DNA from: Edaphobacter modestus
Lineage (GTDB): Bacteria > Acidobacteriota > Terriglobia > Terriglobales > Acidobacteriaceae
NCBI RefSeq assembly: GCF_004217555.1
Contig: NZ_SHKW01000001.1
Coordinates: 496,001-560,000, forward strand
Direction of reading: 5' to 3'
Length of the DNA stretch: 64,000 nt
Both the position numbers and the translations under genes were made by a program. Under the pieces are notes generated by a model. That model was given only the letters and a program-made list of their open reading frames with translations. It had not been told where the DNA came from and did no database searches. Position 1 is the first letter of the stretch; every line of letters starts with the position of its first letter. This document shows positions 8,710 through 17,534 of the stretch, in pieces.

Positions 8710-10125
8710 CTATTTTTGTGTTGTTGAAGTTTCAGATTGCTTGTCGACGCGGAAGCGATAGGTGAGAGAGAAGTAGCCGATCGTTTCCGCGGCGCCGTGC
8801 TTGTTGTCGACGAGTACTTCGCCGGGAAACAGATGGCCCACACCGATGTTCGCCACAATGTGATCGTGGTAAACGTACTTTGCGGAAGCATCAAATTCTT
8901 GCCCGAGGCTGGTAGTGGCGAAGCCGCCGGTGGGCGGTTTGAGGGTGACCGAGCCCGAGCTGGAGTAGATGGAGTCGTTCTTCTGGGCGAGATTCAGAAA
9001 ACCTCCCTGGAACAACATGGTGAAGTTCTTGCTGGGTCCGAGATCGAGGTTGATGCGTTCCTGGCGAATGTTCTGATAACCGAAAAGATCGACGAGTCCG
9101 AAGGCGTTGTGATTGGACGGATAGGACTGATCGTAGGTCGCGATGACGTTGGAGTTGGCATTGTTGTTGCCTGTGGCGTAGTCGAATTCGCCACCGATGC
9201 GCGGTGTCCAGGGCACTTTCGCGAGCGTGTAGGAGAGTTTATCGAAGGTTTGCCCTGCATGGATTGAGTTGTTGGAGTAACTGCCGCGCTGCAGCGAGGC
9301 GTTGGCTTCGTAGGCGAAGTGGGCAGGCAGTGCGCCTTCAATTTCGGCTCCGAAGGTTGTTTCGATCTCGTTGCCCTTGATGCCCTGGTTGCTGGTAACG
9401 CCGCGCGCAGTATGAACGAGGACGTAAGGGGAGAGATGCACCTTCGGAATCCATGTGGTGATGGAGCCGTAGGCGCCGTGGAAGTTTAGGCCGGCACCGT
9501 GCTTGTCGAGCGATGTGGGATGCACGGCGACGACGGAGGTGGAGAAAAGGTCTATACGGTTCTTGTCGCCGATGCGCGCGTCGAAGCCGTCCCAGGTGCG
9601 GCTATTGTTGGTCCAGTCGCTGATACCGATGATGCGCTCACTACCGAACTTCAACTCCTGGCGGCCGGCGATGATCTCGATAGGCACGCCGCCCGGACGT
9701 TCGTGAAAATCTAGATAGCCCTGGCGAAGGTCGAAGGCGTCACGCATGTTGGCGGCGACGACGTGCGTGGGCAGCCCGAGCGCGTGCGTATCCATGAACT
9801 GGAGATAGCCGGTAAGAAAGCTGGTCGGCCTGACTTCTACCGCTCCATAGGCGCGAGTGAGCTCGTAGATGCGATCTCCGTTCTGGGTGTAGTTGAAGGA
9901 GGTTTGGCCCTCCGTGCGGCCGCGAAGCTCCATGCTGAGCGTCATCCAGGAAGGCAGATCGTTCCATTGAAGAGATTCAACCTTGCCGCGTTTTTGGGGA
10001 TAGTCGGAGTAGAGAGTTTCCTGTGCGATGGCGTGAATAGAGGAAAAGGCGACGATTGCGGCGAGGGCGATCAGGGTGATTCGAGTGTTCGAGGGGGGAC
10101 GATTACGAAACGATTTGAATCTCAC
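8710..10125 (-). CDS. Outer-membrane porin of the alginate-export (AlgE-like) type
   Basis: A 471-aa protein with a signal peptide (hydrophobic core TRITLIALAAIVAFSSIHA, cut near AIAQE) and alternating amphipathic beta strands ending in an aromatic strand (GYFSLTYRFRV). The N-terminal part WMTLSMELRGRTEGQ and later GYLQFMDTHALG are typical of proteins annotated as alginate export family. It starts 21 bases after the small 10147-10530 gene and ends 23 bases before the transporter, so it is in the oxalate operon. Its role there is most likely passage of oxalate or another small carboxylate across the outer membrane; alginate itself is not implied by context. Confidence 0.82.
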   Translation of the reverse strand: MRFKSFRNRPPSNTRITLIALAAIVAFSSIHAIAQETLYSDYPQKRGKVESLQWNDLPSWMTLSMELRGRTEGQTSFNYTQNGDRIYELTRAYGAVEVRPTSFLTGYLQFMDTHALGLPTHVVAANMRDAFDLRQGYLDFHERPGGVPIEIIAGRQELKFGSERIIGISDWTNNSRTWDGFDARIGDKNRIDLFSTSVVAVHPTSLDKHGAGLNFHGAYGSITTWIPKVHLSPYVLVHTARGVTSNQGIKGNEIETTFGAEIEGALPAHFAYEANASLQRGSYSNNSIHAGQTFDKLSYTLAKVPWTPRIGGEFDYATGNNNANSNVIATYDQSYPSNHNAFGLVDLFGYQNIRQERINLDLGPSKNFTMLFQGGFLNLAQKNDSIYSSSGSVTLKPPTGGFATTSLGQEFDASAKYVYHDHIVANIGVGHLFPGEVLVDNKHGAAETIGYFSLTYRFRVDKQSETSTTQK

Positions 10126-10146
10126 TACTGTTCTCCGATAGAACTG

Positions 10147-10530
10147 CTAACAGGCTTTGCCAGCCATAGGATTTGCGAAGGTATCCGTGTTGTCTTCGTC
10201 GCTGAGGTCCAGGCAGGCGAAGTCCTTTTCGATGGCGACTTCGAGAACCGTACCTTCCGCGACAGGGAGTGATGCGTAAATGCCGACCTGGTGTTCGCCG
10301 CTCCAGCTCACGAGTTGGTCCTGAGATAGGCTCACGACGATCTGCTGTGAAGCGAGCACGACGTGCACTGGCTGGTTGTGTGAACCGATTCCGAGGACAT
10401 AACCCAGACTTGCTGGGGGATCGGCGGGAAAAAGCACGCTTTCCTGGATGCGTTTGCCTGCCTGCAGGGAGGTGAGTTCCGAGCGAGTCACGCGCAGGCG
10501 CAGTGAATTTCCTTTCAGTCTAAGTTTCAT
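10147..10530 (-). CDS. Small conserved-looking protein between fdhD and the porin, function unknown
   Basis: A 127-aa soluble protein opening with MKLRLKGNSLRLRVTRSEL, which looks like a short beta barrel or TOBE-like start. It contains no signal peptide or transmembrane segment. Its start overlaps the fdhD stop by 4 bases (ATGA), so the two are co-translated. That coupling suggests a job in formate dehydrogenase maturation or molybdenum-cofactor handling. This is inferred from position only; I do not recognise a named family with certainty. Confidence 0.75.
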   Translation of the reverse strand: MKLRLKGNSLRLRVTRSELTSLQAGKRIQESVLFPADPPASLGYVLGIGSHNQPVHVVLASQQIVVSLSQDQLVSWSGEHQVGIYASLPVAEGTVLEVAIEKDFACLDLSDEDNTDTFANPMAGKAC

Positions 10531-11543
10531 GAGTTGGCCTCCGGGTTATGTAGGTGGGTAATGCGATCGATCCCGTGGTAGACGTTGAATCGCCGGTCGC
10601 GCAGAAAGCCGATGAGGGTGATATCGAATTCCTGAGCGACTTTTACGGCCAGGCTGGAGGGCGCGCCGACCGCGGCCACCATAGGAATGCCGGCCATTGC
10701 GGACTTCTGCAGCAGTTCGAAGCTGACGCGACCGGAGAGCATCAAGACCTTGTCGTACAAGGGAATGGTGTCAGCAAGAAACTGGTTGCCTAGAAGCTTG
10801 TCTACGGCGTTGTGGCGGCCGACGTCTTCGCGCGAAAGTATAAGCTGGCCCTCTGGAGTGAAAAGCGCTGCGCCGTGCAGACCGCCGGTCGCAGCAAAGA
10901 CCTGCTGGGAGTTGCGAAGCAGGCCTGGCAAAGCATAGAGCGTTTCGGCGGAGAGGGAGAGGTCGTTGCGGCGACGGGGTGGACAGACCGAACGGAGGGC
11001 CAACAGGGAAGCCTTACCGCAGATACCGCAGCTCGATGTGGTGTAAAAATTGCGCTCCAGTGTCGCGGCACGGAATTCGACGCCGGGCTCGATTTCGACG
11101 CGAACGATGTTGCCGGGGATTGTGTGTTGCAGTGCGCCGGGAGAGGAGTTGTTGGGTGGGGCTGTGCCGGGAGAGGAGTTGTTGGGTGGGGCTGTGCCGG
11201 CGGCTTTGTCGATGTGCACGATCTGTGTGCTGTCTTCAAGCACGCCTTCGGTAAGGAGAAATCCGGCTGCTAGCTCTTCGTCGTGGCCTGGGGTGCGCAT
11301 GGTGACGGTGATGGATTTCGTGCGCCGGGCATCGGAGGGACCGAACGTGAGTTGTATTTCAAGCGGCTCTTCCACCGCTAGAAGATCTGCGACTGTCTCG
11401 GAGGCTGCGCGATCTATGCGAGAAATCGTGACCGGGGAGGCGGAACCTGGATGGGACTCGGGATAGTCGTGAAGTGGCTTTTTGGCATCCATCGAGTTCG
11501 TTTCAAAAGCCGTTTGCGCCACGAGCATCCCTTCGAAAACCAT
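10527..11543 (-). CDS. fdhD: Formate dehydrogenase accessory sulfurtransferase FdhD
   Basis: FdhD passes sulfur from a cysteine desulfurase to the molybdenum cofactor of formate dehydrogenase and is needed for its activity. This 338-aa protein has the conserved active-site cysteine pair in TTSSCGICGKASL and the nucleotide/cofactor-region blocks GGLHGAALF and REDVGRHNAVDKLLG. It is first in the minus-strand operon and divergent from the formate dehydrogenase gene. Two oddities: the start is uncertain (in-frame ATG codons exist at several positions before MDAKKPLHDY), and a 10-residue Pro/Asn/Ser tandem repeat is inserted upstream of the cysteine motif. Confidence 0.93.
   Translation of the reverse strand: MVFEGMLVAQTAFETNSMDAKKPLHDYPESHPGSASPVTISRIDRAASETVADLLAVEEPLEIQLTFGPSDARRTKSITVTMRTPGHDEELAAGFLLTEGVLEDSTQIVHIDKAAGTAPPNNSSPGTAPPNNSSPGALQHTIPGNIVRVEIEPGVEFRAATLERNFYTTSSCGICGKASLLALRSVCPPRRRNDLSLSAETLYALPGLLRNSQQVFAATGGLHGAALFTPEGQLILSREDVGRHNAVDKLLGNQFLADTIPLYDKVLMLSGRVSFELLQKSAMAGIPMVAAVGAPSSLAVKVAQEFDITLIGFLRDRRFNVYHGIDRITHLHNPEANS
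11137..11196. repeat. Two perfect 30-bp tandem repeats inside fdhD
   Basis: Two adjacent 30-bp copies start with CCGGGAGAGGAG at 11137 and 11167, and a third copy begins with CCGG at 11197 but diverges. In fdhD they encode the decapeptide APPNNSSPGT/A twice, within a variable loop ahead of the catalytic cysteines. The repeat keeps frame, so slippage would change loop length by multiples of ten residues. Confidence 0.9.
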
Positions 11544-11930
11544 CTGGTAATCGGAATATTTAAAAATCCAATTACGAATGCAAAACTACATCTTCCATTT
11601 GAATATCCGTCCTAGCGATGTGCAATCGAGCAGCCAAAGGGCGGATGGCGAATGTTGAGTCTTTTCAGCAATAGGTCAGCACTTGGTGTTTCGCTCCGTG
11701 ACTGAAGGTCGACAGTGTTGTCAGTATTTCGACTCGGTTCATTATGATGAGGCGAAAGGCCCTTAGGGAGCAGGATTCAACGCAACGAGAAATTTTTGTG
11801 GAGGAATTGAAAAAAACGAGGAGAAATTCAAAAGTCCGCACTAGAGAAACGAGCGCAGACTTAATTACGAAACACCGTATCCCGGTCTCCGGTGATGCTG
11901 ATCTAGAAAAGTTTGCGGTTGAGGGTTCGA

Positions 11931-14900
11931 ATGCAAGAGACGATGAGTGAAGTACTTCCGCCGTCGATGAAGGTAGAGTCTGGCGAAACAGTTCATCTGA
12001 GGATTGATGGACGAGAGGTAGAAGCCCAACCATCGGATTTGTTACTCGAGGCAGTACTGCGGGAAAAGGATATTCCGCATGTTTGCTATCACTCTGCGCT
12101 GATGGGACCGATTCAGACCTGCGACACCTGCATGGTAGAGGTGGATGGGAAGCTGGTCCGCTCCTGCGGGATGAAGGTTACACCAGGTATGGATGTCGTA
12201 ACGGAGTCGAAGCGGGCAGTGGATGCACGCGCCGAGGCCTTCGACGTGATCCTGGGCAATCACATGCTCTACTGCACGGTTTGCGACAACAACAACGAAA
12301 ACTGCACTGTACACAATACGGCGCTCGCGATGAAGGTGGAGCACCAGGAACATGAGTTTAAGGCGAAGCCGTATCCGGTGGACATGTCCAACCCGTTCTA
12401 CCGTTACGATCCGAGTCAATGCATTCTGTGCGGGCGCTGCGTGCAGGCTTGCCAGACTGTGCAGGTAAACGAGACGCTGAGCATCGGATGGGAGTTGGAA
12501 AGGCCGCGGGTGCTGTGGGACGGCGGGATGCAGATTGGCGGATCGAGCTGTGTCTCCTGCGGACACTGCATTACGGTTTGCCCGTGCAACGCACTGATGG
12601 AGAAGTCGATGCTGGGCGAGGCGGGTTATCTGACCTCGACACCGCAAGAGTCACTGGACAAGATGATTGAAGTCATCAAGGCCATTGAGCCTGAAATGGG
12701 CTATGGCGCCGTGATGCAGGTATCGCAGGTTGAGGCGACGATGCGCGAAGAACGCATCAAGAAGACGAAGACCGTCTGTACCTATTGCGGCGTGGGTTGC
12801 TCGTACGATGTGTGGACCAAGGACCGCAAGATCCTGAAGATCGAGCCGCTGCATGGCGATGCCAATGCGATTTCTACCTGCGTGAAAGGCAAGTTCGGCT
12901 GGGACTATGTGAACCACAAGGATCGCCTGCGGAAGCCGCTGATCCGTGAAGGAAGCGGGTTTCGCGAAGCAGAGTGGGAGGAGGCGCTCACGCTTGTCGC
13001 GCGCCGACTGGGCGAGATCAAGAAGGAGTCCGGCCCCGATTCGATCGGCGTGGTGGTCTCTTCAAAGACCACCAACGAAGATGGCTACCTGATGCAGAAG
13101 CTGGCCCGCGCTGTGATCGGGACCAACAACGTGGACAACTGCTCACGCTACTGCCAGTCACCAGCCACGGCAGGGTTGTTCAGGACGGTCGGTTATGGCG
13201 GTGACTCAGGATCGATTGAAGATATTGCTCAGTCGAAGCTGGTACTGATCGTCGGCAGCAATACGGCGGAGAGCCACCCGGTGCTTGCGACACGGGTGAA
13301 GCGGGCGCACAAGCTCTTTGGCCAGCGGCTGATCGTAGCCGACCCGCGTGAACATGAGATGGCGACCCGTGCCGACATCCACTTTCGGCCGAAGCCGGGA
13401 TCCGATCTGGTCTGGCTCTGCGCGTTCAGCCGCTATATGTTCGATCACGGCTATGCGAAGACGGACTTCATCGCGCAGCACGTCAACTACGTGGAGGAGT
13501 ATCGCAAGAGCCTCGAGCCGTTCACGATGGAGTTTGCGGCGAAGCAATGTAATGTGCCGATCGAAACTCTGACAGCAGTGGCCGAAGAGATTGCCCACGC
13601 GGAGACGATGTGTGTGCTATGGGCCATGGGGATCACGCAGCATGTGATGGGGTCGGACTCTTCGACCGCTATCAGCAATTTGCTGTTGACCACAGGGAAC
13701 TATATGAGACCCGGTTGCGGCGCTTATCCGCTGCGCGGCCATAACAATGTTCAAGGCGCCAGCGATATGGGGGCGATGCCGAACAACTTCCCAGGGTATC
13801 AACCAGTTACGAACGACGAGGTACGCAGTAAGTTCGAGAAGACCTGGAGCGTCACCTTGCCCGCGAAGGTCGGCCTGGACAACCACCAGATGGTGGATGG
13901 AGTCTATGATGGCACGCTGCGGGCGATGTATCTGGCCGGGGAAGACATGATCTCGGCGGACTCGAATGCGAACCATGTCGCGGGCGCTTTTGAGAAGTTG
14001 GACTTCTTCGTGGTGCAGGACATCTTCTTCACGGAGACGTGCCGCTATGCCGATGTGGTTCTGCCTGGGGCGCCGGCGCTTGAAAAAGATGGGACCTTCA
14101 CCAGCACAGAGCGGAGGATCCAGAGGCTGTATCAGGCCCTGCCAGAATTGGGCGATGCGCGGGCTGACTGGAAGATTACGCAGGACATCGCCAACCGCAT
14201 GGGCGGCAATTGGAACTACACTCATCCCTCAGAGATCATGGCCGAGATGGCCTCGCTGACTCCGCTCTATGCGGGTGCCAGTTTCGAACGGCTGGAGAAC
14301 TACAACACGCTCCAGTGGCCCGTTCATCCGGACGGCACGGATGAGCCGATTCTCTATGTGAATGGGTTCAACTTTGCGGACAAGAAAGCGCGGTTCTTTC
14401 CGCTCCAGTTTCGCGAACCGAGCGATGAGCCCTCGGTTGAGTTCGATCTGTTTCTGAATAACGGGCGGCAGCTGGAGCACTTTCATGAAGGCAATATGAC
14501 GCACCGCGTTGCCGGGATTCATGAGGAGACTCCGGAGCGGTATGTCGAAGTATCGGAAGAGCTTGCCCAGGAGCGCCAGATCGAGTCGGGCCAGTGGGTG
14601 AGGCTGACCAGCCGGTACGGGTCGCTGAGGATCAAGGTATTGGTGACGGCCCGCGTTGTCGGCAAGCAGGTTTATCTTCCGTTGGCTTCGGAAGAGGGGC
14701 CGGTCAATGTTCTTACTGGGTCCCATACCGACTCGGCTACGGATACTCCGGCGTACAAGGAAACTGTCGTAAAGATGCAGGTGCTTCCAGAGAGGGGAAG
14801 CAATCCGCTGAAGCCGCTGAACTTCCGCTACTCCGGCAAGCCTACGCCCCAAATGGGCGTGGAGGTAGAGCGCAAGTGGAAGCGAGCAGATTACCGGGCA

Positions 14901-14948
14901 CCTGGCTCTGCCGGACTGGTACAAATACAAGTCCGCTCGACGCGTTGA
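11931..14948 (+). CDS. fdhF: Formate dehydrogenase alpha subunit (Mo/W-bis-MGD, Fe-S), Cys type
   Basis: Oxidises formate to CO2. I start it at ATG 11931 (1005 aa), five bases after GAGGG; a TTG at 11913 is also open. Domain order: an N-terminal [2Fe-2S] domain (PHVCYHS ... TCDTC), a His/Cys iron-sulfur insert (YCTVCDNNNENC), two ferredoxin-type clusters (CILCGRCVQAC and CVSCGHCITVC), then the molybdopterin domain opened by VCTYCGVGCSYDV. The metal ligand is Cys at about residue 408 in NCSRYCQSP; the codon is TGC, so this is not a selenoprotein. A molybdopterin dinucleotide-binding domain ends it. It is divergent from fdhD and followed by a DUF1641 gene, the pairing seen in Bacillus yrhE-yrhD. 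Confidence 0.95.
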   Translation: MQETMSEVLPPSMKVESGETVHLRIDGREVEAQPSDLLLEAVLREKDIPHVCYHSALMGPIQTCDTCMVEVDGKLVRSCGMKVTPGMDVVTESKRAVDARAEAFDVILGNHMLYCTVCDNNNENCTVHNTALAMKVEHQEHEFKAKPYPVDMSNPFYRYDPSQCILCGRCVQACQTVQVNETLSIGWELERPRVLWDGGMQIGGSSCVSCGHCITVCPCNALMEKSMLGEAGYLTSTPQESLDKMIEVIKAIEPEMGYGAVMQVSQVEATMREERIKKTKTVCTYCGVGCSYDVWTKDRKILKIEPLHGDANAISTCVKGKFGWDYVNHKDRLRKPLIREGSGFREAEWEEALTLVARRLGEIKKESGPDSIGVVVSSKTTNEDGYLMQKLARAVIGTNNVDNCSRYCQSPATAGLFRTVGYGGDSGSIEDIAQSKLVLIVGSNTAESHPVLATRVKRAHKLFGQRLIVADPREHEMATRADIHFRPKPGSDLVWLCAFSRYMFDHGYAKTDFIAQHVNYVEEYRKSLEPFTMEFAAKQCNVPIETLTAVAEEIAHAETMCVLWAMGITQHVMGSDSSTAISNLLLTTGNYMRPGCGAYPLRGHNNVQGASDMGAMPNNFPGYQPVTNDEVRSKFEKTWSVTLPAKVGLDNHQMVDGVYDGTLRAMYLAGEDMISADSNANHVAGAFEKLDFFVVQDIFFTETCRYADVVLPGAPALEKDGTFTSTERRIQRLYQALPELGDARADWKITQDIANRMGGNWNYTHPSEIMAEMASLTPLYAGASFERLENYNTLQWPVHPDGTDEPILYVNGFNFADKKARFFPLQFREPSDEPSVEFDLFLNNGRQLEHFHEGNMTHRVAGIHEETPERYVEVSEELAQERQIESGQWVRLTSRYGSLRIKVLVTARVVGKQVYLPLASEEGPVNVLTGSHTDSATDTPAYKETVVKMQVLPERGSNPLKPLNFRYSGKPTPQMGVEVERKWKRADYRAPGSAGLVQIQVRSTR

Positions 14949-14976
14949 GCAAGAAACTAAGGAAAGGGAATTCACG

Positions 14977-15426
14977 ATGGCGGTTGCAGTCGATTTTCGG
15001 AGGTTTGAACCTGCGGACTCCCGCGATGATTTGCTGCGGAAAGTGAAAGCGGCGCCCGCGGAACACGCGGAGGCGATCCTGGCAGCCTACGAGGTGCTGG
15101 AGAAGCTACACGAGAAAGATGTTCTCAGTACGGTCAATGGCCTACTCGGAGCGAAGGACATGGTCGTGGACCGCCTGGCAGATGTAGTGAGTTCTGCGGA
15201 AATGGTCAACCTTCTGCGGCTAGCCTTGCTGGCAGGAAATCTGGTGAAGCACATCAACCCGGACGATCTACATGACGTCCTGGAAGAAGCGGCTGGTAAG
15301 CCTCCGAGCTTCTTTGAGATCGTCCGGCGAATGATTTCGAAGGATGCGCGACGTGCGCTGGGCGCCTTCGGTGCGGTACTAAATATCTTCGGGGCAGCGC
15401 TGGGAAGGAAGAACGGTCCAGCTTAG
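14977..15426 (+). CDS. DUF1641 family protein, formate dehydrogenase partner
   Basis: A 149-aa helical protein 28 bases after the dehydrogenase gene with a strong AAGGAAAGGG ribosome-binding site. It carries the family pattern (LLRLALLAGNLVKHINPDDL, then a glycine/alanine-rich amphipathic tail). DUF1641 proteins are regularly encoded directly downstream of this class of formate dehydrogenase. Their role, perhaps membrane attachment or electron transfer, is not established. It ends six bases before the convergent AraC gene stop. Confidence 0.88.
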   Translation: MAVAVDFRRFEPADSRDDLLRKVKAAPAEHAEAILAAYEVLEKLHEKDVLSTVNGLLGAKDMVVDRLADVVSSAEMVNLLRLALLAGNLVKHINPDDLHDVLEEAAGKPPSFFEIVRRMISKDARRALGAFGAVLNIFGAALGRKNGPA

Positions 15427-15432
15427 AGCAGC

Positions 15433-16335
15433 CTAGAGTGAGCGGCGGAAGTGGCCAGGAGTGACGCCGACATAGCGGCGAAAGACTGTTGTGAACTGGC
15501 TTTGGTCCTGAAAGCCGCAGCGCTGCGCGATCTCCAGAAGAGTGAACTCTTTTTGTTTCAGTAGCGTATAAGCGCGCTCGATGCGCATTTGGACCATGTA
15601 CTTATGTGGTGTCATGCCCATGGATTGCCGAAAAAGGGCAATCAGGTAGTTAGGGCTGATCTCCGCCACACGCGCAAGCTCTTCGAGCGTTATGGATTCA
15701 TCCAGGTGTTGTTCAATGTAAGCCAGAACCCGCCGCTCGCGGCTGGGCCCCATACCTCCTCGTATGGAGGCAGTGGCGGGAATCCGATTGCTATAGGAAC
15801 GGACGAGATGGGTCGCCGTCAGAGCGGCCACCGATTGCGTGAACATCGTCGAAAGATGACCGTCCAGGCTTTCGCGATGGAGAGTCTTTGCCAGTTCGAT
15901 GAGTAAAGGATCACGCACCAACAAGGAAGGGATGAGGCTCACTTGCACTCTGGCAGGAGCTTCTTCCACCATATTTTGGAAAAACACCTCATTGAGGTAA
16001 AGGTGGATCAAGGTCGCAGGGCGGTCGAAGTGTATGACATGAGGAATGCCTGGAGGAACGATCCAGACTATATCACCGTTCATCTCCCGACGTTCGATGT
16101 TGCCATACGTGCCCTGCCATTCACCGCGCACCTGCGCAGGGCTCAGGGCAACCGTGATCTGGGTGCAGTCGTGAATGTGACGCTCCCAAATGGAGCGATG
16201 CTGCTCCGCGGTGTAGAGGCTGTAGTCGGCATAGTCCTGCGAGACGTATTCACTCGGGGGACCCGGTTTCAAACCAACTAAAAACTGCTTGTGCCCGATC
16301 GTATGGGCAGAGTTTTGTTGGGGTAAGTTTGGCAT
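15433..16335 (-). CDS. AraC-family transcriptional regulator
   Basis: A regulator of about 300 aa. The start at 16335 (MPNLPQQ) is preferred; an upstream frame reaches 16470 but its first 45 residues look non-coding. The N-terminal half is a cupin-like ligand domain (IVPPGIPHVIHFDRP). The C-terminal 100 residues are a double helix-turn-helix, with SITLEELARVAEISPNYLI in the first and LLEIAQRCGFQDQSQFTTVF in the second. It lies tail-to-tail with the formate dehydrogenase operon, so control of the oxalate/formate island is a reasonable inference, but no binding site was identified. Confidence 0.88.
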   Translation of the reverse strand: MPNLPQQNSAHTIGHKQFLVGLKPGPPSEYVSQDYADYSLYTAEQHRSIWERHIHDCTQITVALSPAQVRGEWQGTYGNIERREMNGDIVWIVPPGIPHVIHFDRPATLIHLYLNEVFFQNMVEEAPARVQVSLIPSLLVRDPLLIELAKTLHRESLDGHLSTMFTQSVAALTATHLVRSYSNRIPATASIRGGMGPSRERRVLAYIEQHLDESITLEELARVAEISPNYLIALFRQSMGMTPHKYMVQMRIERAYTLLKQKEFTLLEIAQRCGFQDQSQFTTVFRRYVGVTPGHFRRSL

Positions 16336-16379
16336 AGTAACGCACACTCGACCACTAGATAATTTTAGCCCATTATCGC

Positions 16380-16475
16380 CATCGATAGGCTGGGCCACCT
16401 GCTGCTGACCGTGACCCCGACCGACCGGAGCGAGCGCGCGCAGGTGGAAACTCTGGCGCAACAGATGCAACAGGT
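16380..16475 (+). pseudogene. IS5-type transposase fragment
   Basis: The stretch translates to LGHLLLTVTPTDRSERAQVE, a pattern of the middle of IS5/IS427-group transposases (LGhLLaLhVTPA..qdRaqV). Nothing else of that element is recognisable around it. It marks the left edge of a 3-kb zone made of mobile-element debris. Confidence 0.5.
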
Positions 16476-16687
16476 GCCGTTGCCGTTCGTGTCCAACGCA
16501 GCGATAAGACTTGCTGGTGTGCCTTTGGTGTTTGGCGAATCATCGGAGGAGGTTATGTTTTTCCATGGATCGTCATCAGACCCAGAGCGAGGGTAATGGT
16601 GCCAAGAATACCCTCCGCCACACCTATCGTTCCTGACTGGACGAGACCGGAGCGCCGATGAAGGTGCAACTGGAACTCATGCGTTAT

Positions 16688-16910
16688 GCTTCGATCCGAT
16701 CGCCTTCTTCCACATCGACCTGGCCGAGGTGATGACCGCCGAGGGCAAGCTCTAGCGCACTTGTCCGACTTCATCGCAGCCTACAACTTCGCCAGACGAC
16801 GTAAGATACTACGCGGCCTCACACCCTACGAAGCCATCTGTAACCTCTGGACCCAAAAACCCACCAGATTTACACTCAACCCCATCGATCAAATGCCGGG
16901 ACTAAACACA
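16688..16910 (+). pseudogene. IS481-type transposase relic with internal deletion
   Basis: A first piece reads FDPIAFFHIDLAEVMTAEGKL and is cut by a stop. After a deletion, a second piece reads LSDFIAAYNFARRRKILRGL and TPYEAICNLWTQKPTRFTLN to the end MPGLNT. Both are typical of IS481-like transposases (catalytic core start and C-terminal end). Its right end cuts into the cas2 relic at about 16910. Confidence 0.7.
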
Positions 16911-17187
16911 CCTCCAACTTGCCGAACTGATGATCGGTTACAGTCATCAAGCGGACCTGCCCAAGCGGCGGAATGATTGCCCGGATCGTGTTGCGGTGGG
17001 AGTCCGCTGCTTCTTCGCTGGGGAGATACCGTGCGTAGATCGAATACTGCAACATCATAAATCCATCTTTGAGCAGGCCTTTGCGAAAGCGTGTAGTTGC
17101 GCTTGTTCTCCGGTGTCTCTCTACCGGCAGGTCGAACATGGCTATGAGCCACAATGATCGATACGCTGAAAGAAGCTGTCCTTTCAT
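16876..17187 (-). pseudogene. cas2: cas2 relic, type II-C-like, 3' end replaced by an IS481 fragment
   Basis: The frame opens at ATG 17187 and reads LLSAYRSLWLIAMFDLPVER, then TRFRKGLLKDGFMMLQYSIY, ARYLPSEEAA and VRLMTVTDHQFGKLEV. These are the Cas2 ferredoxin-fold strands, including the conserved Asp after the first strand, in the style of type II Cas2. After about 93 residues the frame runs into IS481 sequence (…LVPAFDRWG) and stops. The start ATG overlaps the stop of the cas1 relic (ATGA), as in an intact operon. Loss of the end plus decay of cas1 and cas9 makes it probably inactive, though this Cas2 part is itself unbroken. Confidence 0.75.
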
Positions 17188-17530
17188 GGCAATCCACGAC
17201 CGCATCCGTAAAGTAATTCCTGGCCAGCAGCAACAGCAGCCCTCACTTCGTCAGCTTCCACTCGACGAACTCCTCGCCTCATGGTGACTTCCTCCACACG
17301 GGGGATGAGGCGATTCGGTATCTCAGGATCGCGAGCATCCCCTGCAATGCACTTTGCCAGCGAATTTACTGTGCGCAAGACGATATCGAACAGAGATCGT
17401 TTTTCGCTATCGAGGAGATAGCGCGAAGTTGTTGCGCCAATCATCCAGCTCTTCGTCTTTGAGGCGAACGGCCATTCTGCATCAGATGCCGCTCTATCTC
17501 CTTCGCAAATGCGCTCTTTATCACCGCTTA
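17184..17530 (-). pseudogene. cas1: cas1 relic (C-terminal part, several frameshifts)
   Basis: Minus-strand pieces in shifting frames read IKSAFAKEIERHLMQN, then VRLKDEELDDWR, then YLLDSEKRSLFDIVLRTVNS and LAKCIAGDARDPEIPNRL, ending with TGA overlapping the cas2 start. The last block fits the Cas1 C-terminal helix pattern (RSLfd...rTvnSLA...G......P). At least two frame changes occur in 350 bases, and the N-terminal two thirds of Cas1 are missing. The ATGA junction with cas2 strengthens the assignment. The left break abuts the oppositely oriented cas9 relic. Confidence 0.62.
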
Positions 17531-17534
17531 GAGG

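Noticed and set aside
7541..8761. 406-codon plus-strand frame opposite the OFA transporter
   Set aside because: Composition (Gln/Gly/Arg/Asp-rich) mirrors the hydrophobic minus-strand codons; it is a shadow.
13137..13160. Possible selenocysteine in formate dehydrogenase
   Set aside because: The active-site codon is TGC (Cys), and there is no in-frame TGA in the gene.
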